Positions 26,428 to 39,003 of a stretch of 64,000 bases of DNA are shown here, in pieces. The position numbers were made by a program, and so were the translations under genes. Numbering within the stretch: position 1 is the stretch's first letter; each line of letters starts with the position of its first letter. The stretch is from assembly GCA_002633005.1 (NCBI GenBank), contig NMRA01000219.1:605593-669592 (forward strand), written 5' to 3'. This DNA is from Phoronis australis (taxonomy: Eukaryota; Phoronida; Phoronidae). The notes under the pieces are model-generated. The model made no database searches. It saw nothing but the letters and a program-made list of their open reading frames with translations, and had not been told where the DNA came from.

Positions 26428-27886
26428 AAAATCAGCGAACATGGCGAGTGAATGTTGAAATACCTAACATAGTTAAGGCTTGTATAGGTTATGTGTCCGA
26501 AAACAACTTTTCACCAAATAATTAACCGAATACTTTGAGATTTTCACTCGTCCCAGTTTAATTGGCTTTTTCTCAGCTTCTGCAAATCGACTTTATTTGA
26601 ATTTAGGAACAATAGTTCTCAAGAACGGTTGGGTGAAACTTTATAAACTTAATATTTAGTCATTAATCTCAAAAACGTCGTTAGGATTTTTGATATAAAG
26701 GCCTAGTTTTTCGCGTAATGTGACAAAGACGAATAGAACAAAAATACCTTATGTTTTGCGAGTTGATTTGTCATAGAAACCAAACAAACAGACTAATAGA
26801 AAATTCCTAACAGCATTTTTGAGGTAACTGGTGAAGTTCTCATTTAAAAGGGTTTCATTAAAATCGACCAAGAGGTTATTTTGCTCTGAATGTACCTTTC
26901 TTAAAAATGAAATTTTGACTTAAAGGCTTTTACGTAAAAATAACAATTGAACATCAATACAGAAAGTATATATATTTCCTGGTCTTTGTTCTTTCAGAAA
27001 ATATATACTTTTACTAGTTGACAAAGCTTAGTTTTTTGATATACGAGTTAGAATGGGGGCCACTAAATAAGGTTTGAGATAACCTTAAGGCACGCATAGG
27101 TTATATTGAAAAAAAAAACAAGTTTCATAATGAATCAAAGACCTTGAGATTTTTACAGCTCACAACTTAATCGTCTTTTTCCTGGCTTTGGCAAATTGAC
27201 TTAACGTAAGAACACAAGTTCGGTGGATTTCGCCAAAACCCTCCAAACTTGGCTTTGTTTATAATTAAGTCAATAGAGCATGATGCACAACAAATGTCCC
27301 TTTTAATATGCCTCCTATTAATTATCAAGGGGTCACTGACCACAATCATTCATTCAGACCTTCATTTGACCTTCACGCAATCAACGTAACAGACATCATA
27401 CTACCACTGAGATGACCATTTGAATTATTATTTCAGATGTTCAGGTGTATCACAATCATAGACTACAGATACTAAACCAATTCAATAATAAAGAAGACAC
27501 AAAAATTTCTCGAAGTGTGAGACTGACTACATAACCATCTAAAAGGTGCTCCACTGAAACAAAACAATGCTATCACATAAGATGGACATAGTTTTTTTGA
27601 GAACACAGAACATTTTGTTATTGAGATCACGATTCCCATGGCGGTTTAGATTTTGAGCATTCAGCAATTAACTAGTGCGCTTAATTGTTAATGACTGCAC
27701 TGAGTAGACCTTCATTTCTGTCTGCACTTCCCCAGGGTTTGGCAAACAAAGCATCAGTAGTCATTATCAAGCTACTAATTGGTGCTGTAATTGAATGACC
27801 ATAAAGACCACACAGGCAGATCACAATGGAGCAATCTTTACACCTGGAGTAATGTCTCTTACACAATATAGGCTAGAATCAGCTTC
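26428..27886. repeat. Second copy of the 1.45-kb duplication, bounded by n on both sides
   Basis: This copy sits exactly between the n at 26427 and the n at 27887, so it looks like a small contig wholly redundant with 24982-26426 (an unmerged allele). It differs by about 1-2%, with small insertions such as about 14 bp near 27092. Confidence 0.9.
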
Positions 27887-28393
27887 NGTTCAGTGCCACT
27901 GTCTAGCTTAAAACACCTGGACAATAAGACACAAAATTTCTGTCAATACTGCAACTGTTTTCTCTGATCAGTTGACATGGATTTCAACACCATCTCCTCT
28001 AACCATTTTCAGTGTCTTCAGTCATGAGAATCATCTACCACTGAGGTTCCTATACTTGTCACAAACAGCTCATTTTCACAGATGAAATGAATTTACTACC
28101 CCTCCCTGTTTCCCAGCTTAACTGATGTATTGGAGAGCATAATAACAACAATGCCCACAAGGTGGCGCACAATACGATAACACTAAAATACTCTTAAAGG
28201 TAACATGGGACAGTTGGACCATTTAAAATGTCCAAATTAGACAAACTTTGGAGCACAACATCTAAGAAATGACTGATTGGATTCATATGAAACTTTCAGA
28301 TATTAAGCTTTATACACTGTTCTTCAAAACGCTGTTAGGAATTGTTCTTATAATGATCCACTTTTGTACAGCAGGCAATAAAAATAGGACTTA

Positions 28394-29905
28394 CCATATT
28401 CGCCGTAATAAGTGCCCAGGGCGCTTAGAAAAGTCTGTTTCAGGGGGGGCGCTTATTATAATTATTATAACCCAAGGCCGTTGAAACCCGGTCTCCGAAA
28501 CGGGTGAAATCGGAAGCTAAGATTCATCATATTTATGCTGTGTGACGTATCTGTAATCTATGAAAGACTTTCTACAAAACCGTGGTGCATTGCTATCAAA
28601 CTTTGCTGCTAAATTATGATCATTTTACAGAAAATTGTGCTGAAAATCCCTGGGTGAAAACTCGCCAACTGACTGCCTCGCAATCGTCGATATGGCGACT
28701 TGAATGCTTGAATAAAAATACTTTTTCGACTTGAGCAAATTACCTGAAATTCTCCTTAAGTTTTCTAAGTAGCATCCCTAAGATTTTTAAGTTCCCATGG
28801 AGTCGGGATCACGGCAGGTTTAAGTACAAATCTGTGCTACATCATGCCATCTACATCGGCAACATGAGAAAAATGTCTGGACGAACACACGTTGTTGTCA
28901 CGTGACGTTTGTTTTGAAGTTGTCTGCGTTTGTGAGTAAGCGAGTGTGTGCGTGTAACCAGAATTCATTTGCCAGAGCAGAGACCGTATTTTGGCCAGAG
29001 CCACACAATCTAACGAGCTAGATGTGCATTGTATCTAAAGAAATTTGCACAAGCAGTAGGCCTAAACCAGAGCGTGTTTCATTCAGCACTTGCTGGTCTC
29101 ACGTGCTAAAAACGTTCGACATTTGGCTCTGTAAGGCCCATATTAGTCGCTGTGTGGCTGGATGCGTACGTAACTATCTGACAGTAATTTTTCGATGTAA
29201 GGGTGTGTAAGCGTTCAATGTCAGTGGTCGTTTTATCGGATATTTGGCTTAAAAACACCAATTATGGTTAATCAAACAATTCATCTTAAAAATAACGCAA
29301 ACATTTTTTATAATATTAGAAACTGTCGGAAATTAGTGCCCATATTCATTTCTTGCCGATGCTATGCTACCCGTTTCATGAATGGATAGTTCCTGACTAA
29401 TGTCTTCGACGACGGGTTTATGTATGTAGCGCACGCTTCCTAGCCACGTGCTTTTAACACTAGCCAAGCTTTTTATTAGTCTTCGATTCGCGGTTTTCAC
29501 GTGTACAAAGAAATTTGGATTCCTGTTGAAAGCGGGAAATATCTACAAAGCAATCCTGTAGACAACTACAGTATTTCTGTTCTGAAAGGTCAGACCATTG
29601 GTCCTCGCAAGATCAGCAGAACATTTGTGTTCATTTTGAGGCATGGCGGAAGTTTGAAGTGTATAGTCACGGCGAAATACCGACATAGCGGCAAGGCTCG
29701 TGGTCTACAAATTCTGCGCAAAATGATTTTTTTCAAGATTGTCTGATATTATTGATAAATTGAAGACGTTACTGTAGAATTTTAGGACTGTAGATAAGGC
29801 ATTTTCTGCACGTACACATTCATGGACTGGGCGCTAATTTTAGCAAAGTCTGAAAACGTGTGGGGGTGCTTACAGGGGTATGGGCGGTTATTACGGCGAA
29901 TATGG
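28394..29905. mobile_element. TA-flanked TIR element, 1.5 kb, carrying a HIRAN-like fragment
   Basis: The left end CCATATTCGCCGTAATAAGT (28394 on) and the reverse complement of the right end, CCATATTCGCCGTAATAACC (ending 29905), form terminal inverted repeats of about 18 perfect bases. TA stands immediately outside both ends (28392-28393 and 29906-29907), as in Tc1/mariner-type insertions. No transposase was found, so the element is non-autonomous. Its interior is richer in CpG than the flanks and holds the protein fragment at 29480-29746. Confidence 0.75.
29480..29746 (+). pseudogene. HIRAN-like repeated-domain fragment inside a TIR element
   Basis: After a TTTTTATTAG acceptor-like sequence the frame reads SSIRGFHVYKEIWIPV, then SISVLKGQTIGPRKISRTF and FILRHGGSLKCIVT, ending in TGA. 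The pattern YKEIW-x-P, a VAVVKDG-like strand, G-x-x-P-R-x-I-S and FLR-x-GGS-x-x-C-x-VTG matches a HIRAN-like domain of about 100 residues that I recall as highly repeated in cnidarian and some other invertebrate genomes, often near transposons. Here the usual Cys-Lys/Arg-Glu segment after the first strand is lost and the C-terminal strand is altered, so it is probably decayed. Family assignment is from memory of the motif pattern. Confidence 0.45.
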
Positions 29906-32900
29906 TACTGAAAAAATCAAAACTTGGATATGGAATCCAAAACAAAATGATCCTTTAATAGCATTTCTAATGATAATGAAATAGCATTTTTGAGACTTCA
30001 TCTTGAACATTTATATCAAAAAAAATTGGTTTTGTTATTGATAAGTTTGTTTTGATACCTATGAACCCCTTTTTTGCTAAATTTTATTTGAACGACACAT
30101 TCATTTGACACAATGGGAGATTGGCATATATGTGATTATCATATTCTTTTGGCTTTTTATTTTCAAAAAAATATGTACTTTATCTCAGTTAAATTCTATA
30201 GCTTTTACAGATATTTGGCCAAGTACACAGACTCGGTAGATAAAGTAAAATTGTGGGTATTCACAACAATGTTAGAATCTTGAAAAATGAAAAACAATCA
30301 ATTTTGTCAAAAATTGGTGAGTTTTACAGATGACATTGTGAATTGTGAGTCTGAACGTTGTCAAATGGTTACTCACGAAAATTAATCATTTAAAATGACG
30401 ACAGTCATAAGTCATTTTCCAGGGCATTCAAACACTTATCACCAATAAATCATCTACCGATATCGGTTAACGGCATATTTGCACACAGTTGCAAAAAGGA
30501 ATTAAAAAGTAATGCATTTGGAATTGTCTCCTACCTTGTGTTTGTAGGTGGAAAACCAGACACAGTGAACAGTACGTTTATCATGACTCTCGAAAGAAAA
30601 GAACTTCGAGTACTACGGACACAGGAACCCTTTTAGACAAGTTTCTGAACACTATGAATGTCACCAAGAAATTGCATGCTCAAACAATATCAATTGGCGC
30701 AAGTAACAGAAAAAAAATCATCAGTTTGGGATACAAAATGGTAGACAATTGGCAAATATTTCAACAAAAATAATTTTGAAGAAAGTTTTCCCTCTAGTAA
30801 GTGCTCGTTTGAACAGTGCATCCGTTACTGCAAGTTGGGGAAGTTTGAGCGTTTAAGTAAAGGAACAATGGTGAACCTTTGAAAATTGGGAAAATAGGAT
30901 TTTTAAAATTATTTTTGTCCCAAATTCAAGATTTTTTTACCATAGCCCGAACAGTAATTGGTTTCGTAGCATATACATCAACCTCTTCTCCACCCTACAT
31001 CCAAGGACAATTACAAATGGCTCTTTGCAATTTCAGTCACTGACCTGCACATACTTGTGAGGCTTTTAACACACCCTGAACAAGGGGTGACAGAAATCAA
31101 CTCATTTATTAGTAATTGAGCCAGCAAGCAATAGGTTAATGGATGGACACATTACTGCAGTCATGGGTACTAGAATCAAGGTCATTATTATCTACCTATT
31201 AAAGAGTATTGCACCATAAGCTGAAAATGTTTTTCCTGCCTACAGCATGAAATGTACAAGAAAAATGGGATATTTACTTAGAACGCAATGCATGGTGGAC
31301 AAGTGAGATTTTATTTTGTCAAATTTCTCAACAAACGCAGCGTGGTTTTACAGTGGTGTAGATAGTACAGGGGAGTACTTGCCACAAAACTGGCAACACC
31401 TGCTAGATTTGTAGCAAAGTAGTCAGACAATTCTGACAACTTTTTTGTACAAAATACCACAAGTTTCCCACTGAATAGGTTTGAAAGTCGCACAATATAA
31501 GCAGTATTGTGCAAGTACAGAACTACGGTGTGCAGGCAGTATCGCTATGCTATAGCTCTTAAGCAATGCTCAACGTTCATGCGTAAGATTAGAGAATCGA
31601 TGAACAAAGTTAAACAGCATGGAAGATAGTGCACACACAACAAATGAACCACCACTAGGTCCACACACAACAACACCATTACCTAGTAAAAGGCCAAAAC
31701 AACTCATTAAAGTCAATCTCATGGAGGACTTGATTGATGAACATAGACGTTTTTCTCAAATAAAAGTGTTTCAACACATAACACTCCAGAGCAGTGAAAC
31801 CAAACAGCAATTTTGGAGAAACAGTAGTACTGTACTCATTCCAATTAATACCCCTGCTCAGTTTACAATCCATCCCCAAAGTTTACAAACTTTCACTTCC
31901 TAAACAACCTTGCTGGTTTTTTCCACCGTATCGCAATTAAAACAACCGAAACTTCCTTGCAAGCATGCATGTTTTTATGAACACCCCAACTCATCGGAAT
32001 TTTAACCCCCCAAAAAGTTCATAATTCACTTAAGTAACGCTCAATCAGTTTCAGCAGATCATTGTTTTATTTGGAAGGGAAATACCACTGACCTACAACA
32101 AGGAGAGTTCACTGGAAGATACCAGCACTCCTTCTCTTTAACTGAAGGGACATGGTATGATTCATTTGGCTCTAATATTATCATACTGGTGTACAAAACC
32201 AAGTAAAAGCTTACATATGAGCAGGGTATAAACAGCTCATTACCTGCATAAGGTTGGAAGCAGAAAATCGATACTTGACACCTAAAAACCTAAGTTACAC
32301 AACTGAACCATGGCAAAATCTCATCAATTTAGTTGACAATACGGCTGACAAGCGAAATTTAATTTTTCAATTTTTCATGAAAGACCAGTAGCGCCAGACA
32401 AATGATCATCATTTTCAAAGAGGTGTACAACAGCTATCACCACATAACGATTCTTAGAACTTTGAGCGATTCATGATAATGATAGACTTAGAAGGCTTTG
32501 AAAAATGAAAAAATAAAAATTTTGACATTTGTTTTTTTTCAAAATTGGTGACATTTCACAGTACTATGCAAGATGATTCCATTCCACACACTAAGCGCCC
32601 CTTACTACAGTGTCTACAATCCGCTAATGTTTCATTCGACTTTCACGTGACATCCTACCCCCTACGTCACTGGAGCTCCGTTGGCGTTAACCCACTCCAC
32701 CGTCCTGTAAGTGCCCAAACTTGATTTCACAAAATTTCTTTTAAAATTTTCATGCTCGGCTTCACACGCACTCCCTGACTTCTGAGTTGAATTCAAGCAA
32801 CCTGGGTGGTAACTCAGACAAGTACGGTACAATTAGTATTTCAATTAAACAGTACCGGTTGGTAACCAAGTGTGATGTTATTTCAGATCTACAACAGTAG

Positions 32901-34789
32901 GTTTCAACATTATTGATGTAGTAAAAGCATTTTTACCCATATTTCAAATTAGTGTACTCTATTGAGAATACTATCCACTATCCCATGAGAAACTTTCCAT
33001 TGTATCATCCAACTTGATAGGGAATCAGCTGGCAACGTAATCTCCAGACCTCCACACTTCTGCTATCCTTTGGCGCCATGATGATAAAATTATGATACAA
33101 GAAAACAACATTTAACAAACAATAAGCAGACTGCCTATAATTATTTATAGTCCTTGCTAAACTACTATTATAATTCATTTATTTACAAATGAATGAACAT
33201 GGCAAACGATAAATTTGGTAAATTGGATTTGTTAAACGATGAAGAAATAGTCATATTACATGCATTTTTGGAAAAAAGTTGTACCATGTCAAATACAACA
33301 TACGGTGCAACTTCTCAGCAGGCAAATGTTGCTAGTCTGAAAGGGCTTTATAATGCCAACACTATTAGTACGAAGTGAAGATTCAGACGCTCTCGCATCT
33401 GAAGGCAGGGCACTGATCCAACCTCTAGAAAAATTCACATGTGAATGCTCATCAGATGTCTCATCTGCCTTATATTACAGCCGACAGATCTGCCTTCTTA
33501 CTATGAGAGGGCTATGATGTATCTTGTGATTTGGGATGTTTGCATCTGTGGTGGCCGCACATGACTGGCCAGAATACTGGCATTTTTGTACATTAACTAT
33601 ATGCTAATTATTCCCTCAGACAGCAGATAAACTGCCTTTGTGGACGGCCATTTTGAACAGCTGATCTGCCACTTGATCAGTTTCTGTCTAGCTTCTCACA
33701 GAAATTCCCCATGAGAACCTGGTGGTATCTGCTAGTATAACTTAATGAAGATCAAAGTTGCTCAAAGGCTAGATAAGAGCTGGCAGCCACTGTGAAAGCA
33801 GCAGGTGGTTGACAAAGCAGACTGTTGCTGCAAAGAGCATAAGGGTACTCAGGCATGTCTTATTGAGCTAATGCCAACATATAACCTAGGCACTCAAGTC
33901 AACAGAGAAACAAGTGGTCACCACCTGCATGTTTGAATAGAAGTCCATTATTTTAATCAACACACCATTCTGTTATCCTCATTTGTTGAATTTTAGCCCA
34001 ATTCAACCAGCTATGAGATTAAAGCCTGGCAGTAAATGATGCCCGTAGAAGACGAAATTGCCACACCAGATACAAGAATCAAACATATGGCCAGCTTAGA
34101 GAGCTTATACGCTATTTTCAGCATTACATGACCTGCAGGTAGTTCGGATCATTCGACATGTAACTCTCTAACATTGTGAGACCATGAAAGTCTTTCGCTG
34201 GACTTACTTTTTAGTTCTAGTCAGTTGATAAACGACGAAATACAATCTCATTTACAGGCATTTTAGACATTGTACATTGTCGCGTGAATCGTTCGATTAT
34301 CTCACTGCAAAACAGTAGCAATGATGGTTGCAAAGAATTTATAAAGAAAACAGTGCAAGACCTCACTAAATTAAATTCCCAAACAAGATTAATAAGCACT
34401 GGCAACCAATGACCGTAGGCATATTTCAGCATATCTCAACTATATCGGAAAATGGTTATTAAAACAAATTATAATGAAAAGTACACATTTTATGACAAGA
34501 CGACAACCGGGCATTAGTTATCTTTTTAAAAAATCCAAAAATATTTCCTTTGTCCACCATGCTTACTCCAGCCCTGTGATGGCAAGATTTTACCATAGTG
34601 TTGTTTTACTATATGTTGTATGTGTCTTTAACAAAGGGCTGCTACAGAACAAGATTTTAATGACTATCTTAATGGCTATTGAAAGCACCATTTTTACTAA
34701 CTTCTCCAGAAAATTTACAAGGAAGCTGCAATGGCTATTTTGATCATTCTTCAGCATGTCGGAACACTTCGTTCTCTGCTAAACAATAG
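29906..34789. other. Intergenic/intronic AT-rich sequence, no gene recognised
   Basis: I see no convincing exon. It includes two degenerate copies of a roughly 60-bp motif (30276-30330 and 32494-32560). It also has open frames at 31619-31903 and 33193-33378 without recognisable features, and a short acceptor-like minus-strand stretch at 32645-32708 that cannot be tied to any gene. Confidence 0.5.
30276..30330. repeat. Dispersed ~60-bp motif, copy 1 of 4
   Basis: TTGAAAAATGAAAAA followed after about 15 bp by AAAATTGGTGAGTTTTAC. The same two blocks in the same orientation occur at 32494-32560, 46311-46372 and 48614-48676. Confidence 0.5.
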
Positions 34790-35945
34790 CAGCCGATTTC
34801 ATAAAGGTCGTTTAACAAAACCAGGTTTAAGACTTAAACTTGGTCTTCCTAAACCTGGTCCAATTTTAGACCTAACTTAAAAGTCTGAAAGCCTGGTTTT
34901 GTTAGACCAGGGAGCTAGTTCAGTAAAAACCAGGTTTAAGGTATCTAAGCCACCCTGCTGTGTGGATCTGTATTAACCTAACAAAGAAAGTATTGAGGTG
35001 CTTCAATAAAACCTTGATCACGTGGGTATACAATGGCAAACACTAGTAGAATCAGTGCAGGCATTTGCCAAAAGGGCCTGAAAGCTTTTCCGCTCATGTG
35101 GAAAAATGTAATGTCTGTTCCCACCACACCTACACACATCAAAGTACATGCTTACGATTAGCCCCAACATCATAAACGTCCAAATTTATTTCCGTGTTAT
35201 TTTAGTGTTTGTTTTTCGAGGCCAAAGGGGGTCAAGACCCCTTCCCGGCAACATTAAATCGGAGACCAATGGAGGTGGAACTCAGAAGAATCAGAAGATG
35301 CTGTCTTCAGTCAAACCCGTAGCGCTTACGACGATGACGACCTGCTCGACCAGTCGTATTCTGAGGAATCCGCAGGACACCATCCAGCATGCACTGGTCT
35401 ACACATAGGCTGATCCAAGGGGGTCAAGGGGTCTGGACTCCCCTTTTCCTTTGATTTTAGAGATATCAAATCTATAAATTTTCAAATTGTTGACTTGGAC
35501 CCTCCTTTAAAAAAGTCCTTGGACCCACCCCCACCCCTTAAAAATCGTGGATCCGCCCCTGCTATGTTTGATCTTGTGTCGTCGTAAAACTGAATATTGA
35601 AAATAGTCCATTTTCGCTCTAAAACTACGTCGTAATTGCACACCGCGGCATCATTCAGTTGCACTTATATCATGCAAGTCTGTCATATTTAACAGTTAAA
35701 TCTGGGTGTGACCAAGTCTAAAGTTAAATCTGGTTTAAGATCTTAATACAAGTCTAAAGAATACAGACCTAGTTGGTGAAATGAAAACTGACTTAGACCA
35801 GGTCTAAACTGGAGTTAAACCAAGTTTTACTAGACCACTGGTCTAAAAGTTAAGCCACCTTTATGAAATGCAGATTATCTTTAAACCCGGTCTAAGTCCA
35901 GTTTAAACCAGGTTTAACTTTAAACCACCTTTATGAAATCGGCTG
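34790..35945. mobile_element. Composite TIR element, 1.16 kb
   Basis: The left end CAGCCGATTTCATAAAGGTC and the right end, read in reverse as CAGCCGATTTCATAAAGGTG, are near-perfect inverted repeats. Subterminal regions on both sides consist of many AGGTTTAA/TTAAACCT words that fold back. The interior contains what looks like another element: near 35510-35565 the reverse strand begins CAGGGGCGGATCCACGATTT, a terminus common in animal DNA transposons. No intact transposase was seen. Confidence 0.7.
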
Positions 35946-36476
35946 TAAGTGAACTATTAGCCATCCTGGGGTTAGCCTCCACAGGTGGTCTATGATTTCA
36001 CTGACATTTTAAAGATTAAAATCCACCATTCTTTGCAGATCACAAAATTACTGCTTAAGTTTGTACTTAAATCTGTTATGTTGGTATGATGACCATGATC
36101 ACAGTGTCCATTAGAATGTCCCCATAAATGTAGTTATCAAGGACATTATACTAACAGATCACACCACACTAATACCCTGTTTCCACTATAGCAGTTACAG
36201 TGTTAAAACCGACTTAAAGGTTATAACTCCTGGTGCGAACACTTCAAATCCAGTTTTAAGAGTTGTAGTAGTAGTGCGGTTATAAACCTCTGTGAGTGTG
36301 GTTTAACAGGAGGTTATAACAATTGTGGCTCAGTCTTAACACGGCCGTTGAAAAAGTTATAAATCTGTAGGTGTATTCAAATCTCTTTTGGAAAGAATGG
36401 CGCACTGAGGAAATACGTGGGGTGAATCAGAAAGCGATAACACTGACGACTAGCGATTAAAAGAGACCTAAAGGGC

Positions 36477-36591
36477 CTAGCAAAAGGCCCGCATCTTGAT
36501 TCTGCATTCACATTTATTGAACAAACACAAATTACTGTTTTGGACTGTTTGCTAAATAGAAGTGACTGCAAAAGTACAAGCCTTTTGCTAG
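36477..36591. mobile_element. Small MITE, ends CTAGCAAAAGGC
   Basis: Perfect 12-bp inverted ends (CTAGCAAAAGGC / GCCTTTTGCTAG) bound 115 bp. The left subterminal CCCGCATCTTG is shared with the element at 38561-38756, so the two belong to one family. Confidence 0.65.
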
Positions 36592-37603
36592 GCAATTCAC
36601 GTCACATTCTGTTGTTTCAAGGCTAGCAAGTACACACCAGGGGAATGGTAATGAACTGGGAAAATGTGTCTCCAAGATCACCAGGGATATGTATTTTTAC
36701 TTAACGCATCAGCAACAATGGTTGTGCCCTACTTTAAATACACAATAATGGCATAACCAAGATTTAATAAATTAGAACTTAAAAGGCTGCATACTAGTTA
36801 ATGCCACTATTAATGTCATGTCAGTCTGAGTAATTTGACGATTACGTTAAGAAAGACGATGACATTTGCACAATAATTTCAACCAGTCAGCGTTTCGTAA
36901 TCTTATACACGCAATCGATTTACGAAGTATAGCCTTGTTTATTTTGAAATGATTTTGTATTTTTTTAAAGCCACTAGCCACAGAGACATCAAAGACATTA
37001 TTTACCAAGGATCACTTTGGATTTTGAAAAGGAGGTCAATACAAAATCAGAAAGTTGTAACAGGAGCCTTCGTAATTTATCCTGAGGGTACTTGATTATA
37101 TTTTTGACAGGATGCCGCAGCAAAATTAAGGACATGTCTCATTTAGATAGCAGGCTTAAATGGACCCATTTGTAAGGAAGCTTCCGTGAATTCGTCGTCC
37201 TTGTGGGTGCATGAAAATGGCCACCAGGGAGGGCAAAATTTGTCCAAAAATGTGAAGGTGTCATTGGCTCTTCATAGAAACCCATCAGATAAATTTCAAA
37301 AAAGTTGTTAGGGAATTCAGTAGATACAGAGAATACCACAAACATCTGAACTGCCAATAAGAGGCACTGTAGCCCAATCCATCCTTAGATTTGAGTGTGA
37401 CATTCCAACCATAATATTTACATGTTTAAAATCTACAAAACAGTAGGCAAATGACCAGATGCCTTTTGCAGTGCACCTAGGCAGTGAGGCCTCAAGGCAG
37501 GGCCCATTGCACTAATCACTCAATTGTGACTCATAGGGACCCGTAACTTGGGGTTTCTCACAGGTAAAGTCTTCCCTCAGGCAGTTGAAAAGGCTGCTAA
37601 ACT

Positions 37604-38053
37604 CAAGGTACCTAAACTACACGGTTAACCGACTCATAAACACGGTCACGGATGCATGAACACGACTCACGTACCTGCAAACACCGTTCACTGACTCACA
37701 AACATGGGAACGGACTCACAAAACACGATCCATTCACCCAAATACACGGGACACGGACTCACATTCACGAAGAAAGACGGTTAACGGACTGCCAAACACG
37801 GGTCACGGACTCATCGGCTACTTGGGCCAGCTGACAACTACATTTTGTCCGTAAACCGAGTTTGGCGGTCCGTAAACCGTCTTTCTTGGTGAATGTGAGT
37901 CCGTGTCCCGTGAATTTGGGTGAATGGATCGTGTTTTGTGAGTTCGTTCCAATGTTTGTGAGTCAGTGAACGGTGCTTGCAGGTACGTGAGTCGTGTTCA
38001 TGCATCTGTGACCGTGTTTATGAGTCCGTTAACAGTGTAGTTTAAATACCTTG
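37604..38053. mobile_element. Large fold-back (hairpin) element, 450 bp
   Basis: The left arm (about 37604-37815) recurs in reverse orientation as the right arm (about 37850-38053). The match covers nearly the whole length at roughly 90% identity, with a loop of only about 35-60 bp. Both outer ends read CAAGGTA followed by TAAACTACAC. Within each arm are degenerate repeats built on GACTCAC and CACGG words. This is a long cruciform-capable fold-back transposon, not a gene; the open frame in the left arm (37652-37834) is a low-complexity His/Thr product of the repeat. Confidence 0.85.
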
Positions 38054-38560
38054 TAAACTAGAATGATCTTGTGATTTCCTCCGGACAGGTTATCAGTTCA
38101 TCAAGCACAGTAATTCATGACCTATTTACCACACAATATGGCCAACAAATCACATTCTATTTTGCCAAATTTCTCATCTAAATAAATATTAAGAAAACGC
38201 CAGTCTGTTATTAGCTTGGTATGTCCCTTGTAGATGTCATAAAACAGCATTTGGAGAAGTTTCTGTTACTAGCAGGAAGGTACTCAGCCTTAGGAAATTG
38301 GGAATTATTTTTGTGCGGAATAAGCTAGGGGAACACGTATTTTACCCAACTGTGAATGACAATCAGTGTATTGAGTGTATTAATTATGCAGTGTTTTGCT
38401 TTTGCACTGCACATGAAGTAGCAGGCACAACACTCTGGGAGTTAAAGGGGATAGCAGAATTTTTTGAGGTTACCTTAGAAACACATTATTTTTCTATGTC
38501 AGTTACTGTTGCCCTGTGTTGACTATCTCTGCAACAATAAGAAGTGATGCAAATGACAGG

Positions 38561-38756
38561 AGAAAAAGACCCGCATCTTGGTTCTGCTCTTATTACCACA
38601 AACACAAGGCCCAACTCGCTATTTTTAGCATTCTGCATTGGTTATTTGTGGTTACTCACTCGATGTGAATGATGAGCCAAGATGTGAATGATGAGCCAAG
38701 ATGTGAATGATGAGCCAAGATGTGAATGATGAGCCAAGATGCCGGCCTTTTGCTGA
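38561..38756. mobile_element. MITE of the same family as 36477-36591
   Basis: The left end contains AAAAGACCCGCATCTTGG and the right end CCAAGATGCCGGCCTTTTGCTG, forming imperfect inverted repeats like the element at 36477. The right half is expanded by the 19-bp tandem repeat at 38662-38737. Confidence 0.55.
38662..38737. repeat. 19-bp tandem repeat, four perfect copies
   Basis: GATGTGAATGATGAGCCAA is repeated four times without a mismatch inside a small MITE. The perfect identity implies recent expansion. Confidence 0.95.
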
Positions 38757-39003
38757 TCCACTTACGTCGTGTTCAATCGTTGCATGGACAGTAAAAACCT
38801 GTTAGGGGAACAGTTACTAATGTGGAAAAACATCTTTCAAAGAAAACTAGGATCTGTATTTTCAGTTCAGGTCATATCAAAAATGGCTGTATTTCTCTTT
38901 TAACTCAAACCAGTCGATGGCTCAACGCCCAAATATTTCTTTCATGTTCAGTTTAACACATATTCGTTGAATTTTGAGCCTTTCAGTTTAAATGCCCTGT
39001 GTG

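Noticed and set aside
31619-31903. 94-codon plus-strand frame rich in Thr/Pro/Gln
   Set aside because: No homology, no splice or promoter signals; composition follows local ACA/CCA-rich sequence.
37652-37834. His/Thr-rich open frame in the fold-back arm
   Set aside because: Explained by the repeated CACGG/GACTCAC words of the hairpin arm.
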